Below are positions 1-5,337 of a DNA stretch of 10,220 nt, piece by piece. The position numbers were made by a program, and so were the translations under genes. This stretch comes from JAADHY01 sp964428935 (GTDB taxonomy: Bacteria; Planctomycetota; Planctomycetia; Planctomycetales; Planctomycetaceae). The notes below the pieces were generated by a model. It saw only the letters and a list, made by a program, of their open reading frames with translations. It was not told the DNA's origin and did not search any database. Every line of letters begins with the position of its first letter. Position 1 is the stretch's first letter. The stretch spans positions 1-10,220 of the forward strand of contig CAYSAG010000185.1 of assembly GCA_964428935.1 (NCBI GenBank), in the 5' to 3' direction.

Positions 1-38
1 TTTGGATCCAAAGCGGTGCAGGAGCACCGCACTCCAAA
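1..38. repeat. Nested palindromic hairpin, possible dispersed intergenic element
   Basis: Bases 13-19 (GCGGTGC) and 24-30 (GCACCGC) form a perfect 7-bp stem around an AGGA loop. TTTGGA at 1-6 can pair with TCCAAA at 33-38 as an outer stem, or with TCCAAA at 7-12, because 1-12 is itself a perfect palindrome. I recall similar hairpins with CTTTGG/CCAAAG ends in planctomycete intergenic DNA, but no copy outside this window can be checked here. The element may continue upstream of the window. Confidence 0.6.
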
Positions 39-58
39 GCGCGTCCTCGTAGGGATAC

Positions 59-75
59 CAAGGGCGGAGCCCTTG
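59..75. repeat. Perfect hairpin with GGA loop
   Basis: CAAGGGC (59-65) and GCCCTTG (69-75) form a perfect 7-bp stem closed by the triloop GGA. It lies in non-coding DNA between two other hairpins with a GGA core in the loop. No U-tract follows on either strand, so an intrinsic terminator is unlikely. Confidence 0.55.
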
Positions 76-155
76 AGTAGAGCCTTTGCGCGTCAGAATG
101 CGCAACATGCGTCCATGATTTGAACGTCGTAACTCGTCACGTTCTTTTTCCGGTT

Positions 156-182
156 GTGGAGCAAGCAGGATGCTTGCTCCAC
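156..182. repeat. Perfect 12-bp hairpin with GGA triloop
   Basis: GTGGAGCAAGCA (156-167) and TGCTTGCTCCAC (171-182) are perfect reverse complements separated by GGA. This is the strongest secondary structure in the window. It lies 68 bases upstream of the small membrane protein gene and could be in its leader, or be a dispersed palindrome. There is no poly-T after it. The short open frames crossing it look like by-products of the palindrome. Confidence 0.7.
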
Positions 183-198
183 GTTAGGAGAACCCACC

Positions 199-219
199 GC
201 AAACGGCTTGCCGTTCTGC
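199..219. repeat. Short hairpin upstream of small membrane protein gene
   Basis: AACGGC (202-207) pairs with GCCGTT (210-215) across a TT turn. The stem extends through GCA (199-201) with TGC (217-219) if C216 is bulged. It ends about 30 bases before the ATG at 251. It could be a leader structure or a degenerate member of the hairpin cluster. Its loop lacks the GGA core of the other three. Confidence 0.35.
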
Positions 220-250
220 TTGCGTCGACTCGAGAACAAACCGACGACCA

Positions 251-457
251 ATGAACGTACTTGTGTTGCTGGCCGACAAGCCGAACCTCACTTGGTACTT
301 GCTGCCCATTGCCTTGCTGGTCAGCTTGGTCTACAGCGCCAGTCGCTACGAGCTGACGTCCCGGATTTTGCGACACGCCGCGTGGTGTTTCGTTCGCATT
401 GTCGCCCTCATGGCCGTCGTGCTGGTCGTGCTGTGGTGGTTGTCGTTCCGGCTGTGA
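251..457 (+). CDS. Small two-helix membrane protein, function unknown
   Basis: This gene encodes a 68-residue protein. Two hydrophobic segments are evident, about residues 15-30 and 47-65, joined by a basic/polar loop (SRYELTSRILRHAAW). That suggests a helical hairpin in the inner membrane. The spacing and the motif LTWYLLPIALLVSLVYSASRYE resemble small conserved proteins I associate with planctomycetes, but no function is known to me. No Shine-Dalgarno sequence precedes the ATG, so translation may be SD-independent. The ATG was chosen because the hydrophobic pattern begins just after it and the upstream DNA is taken up by hairpins. It stops 153 bases before the end of the convergent dnaB gene. 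It may be the last gene of an operon that begins outside the window, although the hairpins make a monocistronic unit equally possible. Confidence 0.72.
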   Translation: MNVLVLLADKPNLTWYLLPIALLVSLVYSASRYELTSRILRHAAWCFVRIVALMAVVLVVLWWLSFRL

Positions 458-557
458 GGAGTTGAGTGTGTCTGGGAATTGGAGAGCCACGCTCCGTCGC
501 GGCCGCTGACGGTTTCGGTTTCGAGAGCGGCTCCGCAAGACACGTCCGGTTGTTCCA

Positions 558-598
558 GGCCGGCGAATTCCCCAAAAAATACGGAACAATTCCCGGCC
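558..598. terminator. Hairpin between convergent genes, candidate bidirectional terminator
   Basis: GGCCGG at 558-563 pairs with CCGGCC at 593-598, and GAATT at 565-569 pairs with AATTC at 588-592, with C564 bulged. This gives an 11-bp stem. The A/T-rich loop reads as six T residues on the minus strand (579-574). Within it, on the minus strand, a smaller GGAA-TTG-TTCC hairpin precedes that T-run. The structure begins 12 bases past the dnaB stop, which fits termination of dnaB. No T-run follows the hairpin on the plus strand, so termination of the small plus-strand gene is less certain. Confidence 0.42.
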
Positions 599-610
599 CC
601 CCTCATCCAT

Positions 611-2047
611 TCAGAAGTCGGCTCGAGCCTCCACGCTGGGCGGGTCGGGAATGGGAGCGAAGTTTTCGAACCGCATCGACTCGGCGATCCACGTCAACGT
701 GACGGTGCCCGTGCGACCGTTCCGGTTCTTGGCCACAATGACGTCGGCCTCGCCGGGGCGGTCTTTCGCGTCGTACGCTTCGGGCCGGTGCAGGAAGAGC
801 ACCTTGTCGGCGTCTTGTTCAATCGAGCCGCTTTCTCGCAGGTCGGCCAGACGTGGCTGTTTCTCGGTGCGCAGCTCGACGCCCCGGTTCAGCTGAGCCA
901 GAGCAATGACCGGAATGTGTAGCTCCTTGGCCATCATTTTCAGGCGGCGAGTGATTTGAGCCACCTGCTGCTCGCGCGAAATCTGCTTGTCCTCCGGTTC
1001 AATCAACTGCAAGTAGTCAATGATGACCAGGCCAATGCCGTACTTGCGTCGCAGGCGTCGGGAAATGGCAGCGATTTCCGAGGTGGTCAGTCCGGGACGT
1101 TCCTCAATGAAAATCGGCAGCTCGCTCAACGCCGAAGCCGCCACCTGCACTTCGTGCTTCTCCTCGTCCGACAGGTCGCCCCGTTTCAGCCGGTGGCCGT
1201 CGATTCGGCTGAAAATGCACAGCAGCCGCTCGGCCAAGTCCGTCGCCGACTGCTCCAAACTGAAAATCAGCACGCCGCCGCGCGGGAGCTCCTTCGCCTT
1301 CGGGTTCTCGTCCATTTGCCGCCGCTTGGCTTCCGTTGCGACGGCTTCGGCAATGTTGCACACGAACGCCGTCTTACCCATGCTGGGCCGAGCGGCCAGA
1401 ATAATCAGTTCGCTGGGTTGAAACCCGTTAATGACGTCGTCCAAGTCTCGGAAACCCGTGCTCAGTCCGGGCAGCTTGCCCTGGTTCATCCAGCGTTCGT
1501 TGATGGCGTCGAACGCCTCCACCAGAATGTCGCCCAGCTGCAGGTTTTCGCTTTGGCCTTTCAGTTCGAGAATCTGAAAGATTCGCTGCTCGGCTCGAGC
1601 CAGAATGCTTTGTGAGTCGTCGGTCGACTCGTAGACGTCTTTCAGAATTTGAGTGCACGCTTCGCGCAGGTTTCGCAGCGTCCACTTGTCGCGGACGATG
1701 TTTGCGTAGTACTTGGCGTGAGCGGCGTGCGGGACGGACTCCAAAATCGACATGAGGTACGGCAACCCGCCCACCTCTTGCAGCTTGCCCGCCTTTTCCA
1801 GCTCCTCCGCCAACGTCACCACGTCAATGCCGCTCGGCGACGCCTCGTACATTTTCAGAATGGTGCGAGCAATTTCGCGGTGAGCTGCAGAGTAGAAGTG
1901 GTCGGGCTGGACAATGTCAATGACCTCGTCAATCGTTTCGTTGGCCAGCAGCATGCACGCCAGCACGCACCGTTCCGCTTCCAGGTTTTGCGGTGGAAGT
2001 TTTCCAATCAGGTCGCCCGCCGGAGACCGAGACGCGCTCGTCGCCAT
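611..2047 (-). CDS. dnaB: Replicative DNA helicase DnaB
   Basis: This gene encodes a 478-residue replicative helicase. The hexameric 5'-3' helicase unwinds DNA at the replication fork and recruits primase. The N-terminal domain (about 18-125) opens with the family pattern PPQNLEAE. After a linker, the RecA-like domain (about 192-465) carries Walker A ARPSMGKT at 219-226, a following LIFSLE strand at 260-265, Walker B LVIIDYLQL at 340-348, the AQLNRGVE segment at 384-391, and LRESGSIEQDAD at 403-414. Length is normal (E. coli DnaB is about 471 residues). Roughly 17 extra charged residues (about 241-257) lie between Walker A and the next strand compared with E. coli. The ATG at 2047 is preceded on the minus strand by AAGGGG (2060-2055), seven bases away. 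No split intein interrupts the gene. The next gene upstream is divergent, so any ribosomal-protein neighbour such as rplI is not here. Confidence 0.97.
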   Translation of the reverse strand: MATSASRSPAGDLIGKLPPQNLEAERCVLACMLLANETIDEVIDIVQPDHFYSAAHREIARTILKMYEASPSGIDVVTLAEELEKAGKLQEVGGLPYLMSILESVPHAAHAKYYANIVRDKWTLRNLREACTQILKDVYESTDDSQSILARAEQRIFQILELKGQSENLQLGDILVEAFDAINERWMNQGKLPGLSTGFRDLDDVINGFQPSELIILAARPSMGKTAFVCNIAEAVATEAKRRQMDENPKAKELPRGGVLIFSLEQSATDLAERLLCIFSRIDGHRLKRGDLSDEEKHEVQVAASALSELPIFIEERPGLTTSEIAAISRRLRRKYGIGLVIIDYLQLIEPEDKQISREQQVAQITRRLKMMAKELHIPVIALAQLNRGVELRTEKQPRLADLRESGSIEQDADKVLFLHRPEAYDAKDRPGEADVIVAKNRNGRTGTVTLTWIAESMRFENFAPIPDPPSVEARADF

Positions 2048-2265
2048 GGACCTTCCCCTTCCGTGCTATTGTCGGCAGACGTTTCGACGCAACCGCCAGC
2101 CGCTCGAGGCAAGGGACCGACGCCCCACCCCCTCGAAGAAATTCACACAAGCGAAGTTGGAGCCGTCGACGGGAGCGTGCTGCTGAACTCGAGCGTTCTG
2201 GCCGGCCGACGCTGTTCGGCCTCGGCCAGGGCCCCGACCAGCGGCTCGCCGACCGCCCCGACGGC

Positions 2266-2294
2266 ATTCTACCGCGCGCCGGCTGAGCGTGAAA
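2266..2294 (-). promoter_or_regulatory. dnaB: Weak promoter candidate for dnaB
   Basis: The minus strand reads TAGAAT at 2271-2266, five of six bases matching the sigma-70 -10 consensus. The sequence 17 bases upstream of it (TTTCAC) is a poor -35 box. It lies about 220 bases upstream of the dnaB ATG, in the divergent spacer. This rests on one hexamer, so it is only a pointer. Confidence 0.15.
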
Positions 2295-2529
2295 CGACGC
2301 AGTTGCCTCGCCTGTGCGTGCGACCAGCCACCGGTCCTCCACGACGACAGCCCGAAGCGACTTGGCGTCTGGAAGGCCACGACCGCCGCCGGCCGCCGCG
2401 GTTTCGGTCCTCCGCGACGACGACCCTAGGCAAGCTGCCACCGCCCAGCTCCCTGTGGCCGCCCGGCCCCCAAGGCTCGCACTCCCAGCGGCGGCCGGGC
2501 TGCGCTCGAGGCCGTCTTGGGCTGGGAGT

Positions 2530-2557
2530 TTGTCCCGTTCGCAGCTTCCCCTAGAAT
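2530..2557 (+). promoter_or_regulatory. Promoter candidate for the VWA operon
   Basis: TTGTCC (2530-2535) and TAGAAT (2552-2557) are separated by 16 bases and match the sigma-70 hexamers at four and five positions. Use of this promoter would give the BatA/VWA gene a leader of roughly 235 bases. The surrounding DNA is GC-rich, which makes the A/T-richer TAGAAT stand out. Chance occurrence remains plausible. Confidence 0.25.
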
Positions 2558-2799
2558 GGCCAGAGCGCGACGCACGGCGCTGGGGCGGCGAGCGCGTGAG
2601 CTCCCGGCGTGCGACGCGTCGCCGCCGGCGAGCGGGCCGTCGGTGGTCGTCGCTCCAACGGCCTACCCCGCGTCGACCACTCCGTGGCAAAACGGGCTCG
2701 ACACCGCACTCGTTTCGTCCGGTGTCGAAAGGCCAACAGGCGGGGCAGGTTCTTCTGTTCGGCAAACGGACAGACCAGGTTCGGCAACGTCCAAAAGAC

Positions 2800-5298
2800 A
2801 TGTCGCTCATTAACCCGGCCATTCTGTACGGAGCGTTGTTGGCGATTGTTCCAATCGTCCTGCACTTGCTGCTCCGCTCGAAGCCCAAGCGGGTCGTCTT
2901 TCCCGCGCTCCGGCTGGTGCAGGTGCGTCGACGCCAGAACGTCCGGCGGTTGCAGTTGCGTCACTTCTGGCTGCTGTTGTTGCGAGTCGGCCTGATTCTG
3001 TTGCTGGTGTTCGCGCTGGCTCGTCCCACGCTTCCACCGGCCAACTACTCGCTGACGGCCCGCGAGTGGTTGACCGGGCTGGTCGTTCTGGCCGCTGCCG
3101 TGGCCGCGTACGGGTGGACGTTGCGGCGTTGGCGTCGGCGCGGCCTGCCGGGTCACACGCTGCGTTACCGGAAGACGTTCTTGCGAGCGGCCGTGTCGGC
3201 AGCCACCGTCTTCTTGCTGGCTCTGCTGGTGGCTTGGCCGTACAAACGACGCATTGCGGCCGAAATTTCGTCACCCGCTCCGGTGGCCAGCGAGCGGGTG
3301 CCGGTGGCTGCCGTCTTCCTGTTCGACACCAGTCTGAGCATGGCCTACCGCCAGCAGAACCGGACGCGGCTGGAGCAGGCTCGGGCCATTGCCGTCGAGC
3401 ACCTGAACCGGTTGCCCAGCGGAAGCCGGGTCGCGGTGGCAGACACGTCGACCACCGGACCGCTCATTTTCCAAGCCGACCTGACCAGCGCCCGGTCTCG
3501 CGTCGACTCGCTGAACGTCTCGGCGTGGGCTTCTCCGCTGGAGACGCGTTTGCTGGACGCGCTGGACCTGTTGCAAGAGGACCGGCGTCGCAGTCTGAGC
3601 GGGGCGGGAACTGCGGCGGGCGGCCGCGACCCGTTCGTCCGAGAAGTCTACGTCTTCACCGACCTGGCTCGCCACGCCTGGCCGGCGGAGCAGTCCAAGA
3701 CGCTCGCCAGACGTTTGAAAGACCTGCCGTGGGTCAGTCTGTACTTGATTGACGTGGGAGTGGACCGGCCGGTCAACGTCGGCCTGGGGCCGGTGCGGTT
3801 GTCGGAGGAGTCGTTGCCGAGCGGCGGGCGGTTGTCGGTTCAGACGAGCGTCTTTTCGGTCGGGCTGCCGCAGCAGCAACGGACGGTGGAACTGTTCGTC
3901 CAAGACGGCGCGGGCCGGCTGTTGAAACTGGGTCAGGACGTCGTCGCGGTCGGCCCCGGGGAGGCGGCACAGGTCGAGTTCGCCGTGGACGGGCTGAAAG
4001 GGCCTTTGTGCCGAGGAGAAATTCGGCTCGACTCCAGCGACCCCTTCGCTCCCGACGACGTCCGCTACTTCACCGTTCGAGTCCGGCAGCCGCCCAACGT
4101 CTTGCTGGTTGCGCCGACCCCGGCGCAGGCCCGGCTGTTGCAACTGGCGCTGGCTCCGACCGAGCTGGCACGCTTGGGCCGTGCTCGCTACCGCTGCCAG
4201 TACGCTTCACCCGAGCAACTGGTCGGCAAGGACCTGTCGCGGTTCGGCGTCGTGTGTTTGGTGAGCGTGCCGCGGCTGAGCGGCTCGGCGTGGCGAGCCC
4301 TCGACACGTTCGTCCGGGCCGGGGGCGGGCTGGCCGTTTTCTTGGGGACGCACGGCGTCGAAACGGCCGTCTCGTACAACTCGCCCGAAGCGCAAAGGGT
4401 CCTGCCGGCGGAGCTGCTCGCCTCGCTGCGCTTCCGGCCGCCCGAGTTTCTGGACCTGCAAACGCTGACTCACCCGCTGTTCCGGAAGTTCGAGCGGTTG
4501 GGCGGAGCGGCCGAGCTGGCTTCGCAAGAGGTGCGGCGCTTCTGGCGTGTGCGACCTCACCCCGACGCCGCGGTCGTCGTGCGGTTCACGGACCCCGAGG
4601 GCAGTCCGGCGTTCGTGGAGGCGTCGCGCGGGGAGGGGCGGGTCGTGCTGGTGACGACGACGGTCGACTTGCGCGGTTGGAGCGACCTGCCGCGGGCCGG
4701 CTGGCAGTGGGTCGCCTTTGCCGACCAGCTGGCCGCTTACCTGGCTCACGCCACGGCCGCTCGGTTCAACTACCGGGTGGGCGAACGGGCGGAGGTGCCC
4801 ATCGACCCCGGCGTGCCGGCTCGCCGCTACCTGGTCCGCACGCCCGCGTTGGGGCAGGTGGTGCGGCCGGTCGAGCCGGGAGCTCGAAAGCTGGTCGTCG
4901 AAGAGCTCACGCAGGTGGGGCACTACGAAGTGGTCCCGGCTGCTCAGGGCTTCGACTTCCGCACCGGGTTCAGCGTCAACGGGCCGGAAGCGGAAAGCGA
5001 CTTTCGCCGGCTGCGTCCAGCCGACCTCGACGCGCTGTTCGGCAAGGGCCGCTACGCGTTGGCTCGCGACATTCAAGCGCTGACGCGGCGCGTGAGCACG
5101 GGCCGGCTGGGCGTCGAAGTTCTGCCCATTTTGTTCGTGTTGCTGGTGGCGTTTTTTCTGGCCGAGCAGGTGGTGTCGAACTGGTTCTACGACGAACCGG
5201 TGGGAGCGCAGGAACAGGGACCGTCGGTCGGTCTGACAGGAGGCTCCTCCCAGACGCAGACCGGCGCCCGGCCGACCCTCTCTTCGGCTCTCAACTAG
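2800..5298 (+). CDS. BatA-domain VWA membrane protein with amidotransferase-like domain
   Basis: This gene encodes an 832-residue membrane protein. The N-terminus is a BatA domain (1-77) with helices near 7-25 and 56-75 and the typical INPAILYG...PIVLHLLLR start, which fixes the ATG. No clear Shine-Dalgarno precedes it. Two further helices (about 90-107 and 128-146) come before the VWA domain (about 168-320). The metal site is intact: DTSLS at 176-180, T249 and TD at 287-288. An Ig-like stretch (about 325-430) follows, then a class I amidotransferase-like fold (about 432-650) with FVRAGGGLAVFLG at 504-516 but no evident nucleophilic cysteine there, a second beta-rich part (655-725), a C-terminal helix (773-790) and a Gln/Ser/Gly-rich tail. 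Family context links BatA/VWA proteins to MoxR-type chaperone operons for envelope or protein-complex assembly. The exact role here is unknown. It probably forms an operon with the next gene, 36 bases downstream. Confidence 0.88.
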   Translation: MSLINPAILYGALLAIVPIVLHLLLRSKPKRVVFPALRLVQVRRRQNVRRLQLRHFWLLLLRVGLILLLVFALARPTLPPANYSLTAREWLTGLVVLAAAVAAYGWTLRRWRRRGLPGHTLRYRKTFLRAAVSAATVFLLALLVAWPYKRRIAAEISSPAPVASERVPVAAVFLFDTSLSMAYRQQNRTRLEQARAIAVEHLNRLPSGSRVAVADTSTTGPLIFQADLTSARSRVDSLNVSAWASPLETRLLDALDLLQEDRRRSLSGAGTAAGGRDPFVREVYVFTDLARHAWPAEQSKTLARRLKDLPWVSLYLIDVGVDRPVNVGLGPVRLSEESLPSGGRLSVQTSVFSVGLPQQQRTVELFVQDGAGRLLKLGQDVVAVGPGEAAQVEFAVDGLKGPLCRGEIRLDSSDPFAPDDVRYFTVRVRQPPNVLLVAPTPAQARLLQLALAPTELARLGRARYRCQYASPEQLVGKDLSRFGVVCLVSVPRLSGSAWRALDTFVRAGGGLAVFLGTHGVETAVSYNSPEAQRVLPAELLASLRFRPPEFLDLQTLTHPLFRKFERLGGAAELASQEVRRFWRVRPHPDAAVVVRFTDPEGSPAFVEASRGEGRVVLVTTTVDLRGWSDLPRAGWQWVAFADQLAAYLAHATAARFNYRVGERAEVPIDPGVPARRYLVRTPALGQVVRPVEPGARKLVVEELTQVGHYEVVPAAQGFDFRTGFSVNGPEAESDFRRLRPADLDALFGKGRYALARDIQALTRRVSTGRLGVEVLPILFVLLVAFFLAEQVVSNWFYDEPVGAQEQGPSVGLTGGSSQTQTGARPTLSSALN

Positions 5299-5312
5299 CT
5301 TCGGCTCTCAAC
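5282..5312 (+). repeat. 14-nt direct repeat spanning a stop codon
   Basis: CTTCGGCTCTCAAC occurs at 5282-5295 and again at 5299-5312, a 17-base period, with the TAG stop at 5296-5298 between the copies. The first copy encodes the last residues of the BatA/VWA protein and the second lies in the 36-base spacer. This looks like a recent small tandem duplication. Confidence 0.8.
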
Positions 5313-5324
5313 CAGAGGGAAGAA

Positions 5325-5337
5325 AGAGGTCGCCTTG
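5325..5337 (+). promoter_or_regulatory. Ribosome binding site deciding a TTG start
   Basis: AGAGGT-like purines at 5325-5330 lie four bases before TTG at 5335, with a second purine block (AGAGGGA) at 5314-5320. No ATG or GTG in frame gives an intact first membrane helix: the next in-frame methionine is inside the VWA metal site (residue 89). The TTG start is therefore the best choice. Confidence 0.6.

Larger units (their letters stand above)
2048..2799. other. Long divergent spacer with no credible gene
   Basis: These 752 bases separate the dnaB start from the BatA/VWA start. Open frames cross the region on both strands, but their translations are rich in Arg, Pro, Ala and Ser with no domain-like pattern, as expected from stop-poor GC-rich DNA. 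One such frame runs in phase into the BatA gene from 2314, yet the BatA domain begins exactly at the ATG at 2800. I found no tRNA-like structure, insertion sequence, iteron array or riboswitch-like fold. Two TAGAAT boxes facing opposite ways are listed separately. An unrecognised small RNA cannot be excluded. Confidence 0.6.

Noticed and set aside
1..250. CRISPR array suspected from repeated hairpins
   Set aside because: The stems differ in sequence and spacing is irregular. There are no identical repeats with unique spacers and no cas genes.
154..465. Open frames of 100-160 codons on both strands at the window start
   Set aside because: They run through the palindromic hairpins or overlap the small membrane protein gene in other frames and show no protein-like pattern.
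2314..2799. 162-residue N-terminal extension of the BatA/VWA protein
   Set aside because: The BatA domain begins at the ATG at 2800. The extension is low-complexity Arg/Pro/Ala sequence, and the frame is open only by composition.
1929..2888. 319-codon minus-strand frame through the divergent spacer
   Set aside because: It overlaps both dnaB and the BatA start, is Arg/Gly/Ser-rich and shows no family features.
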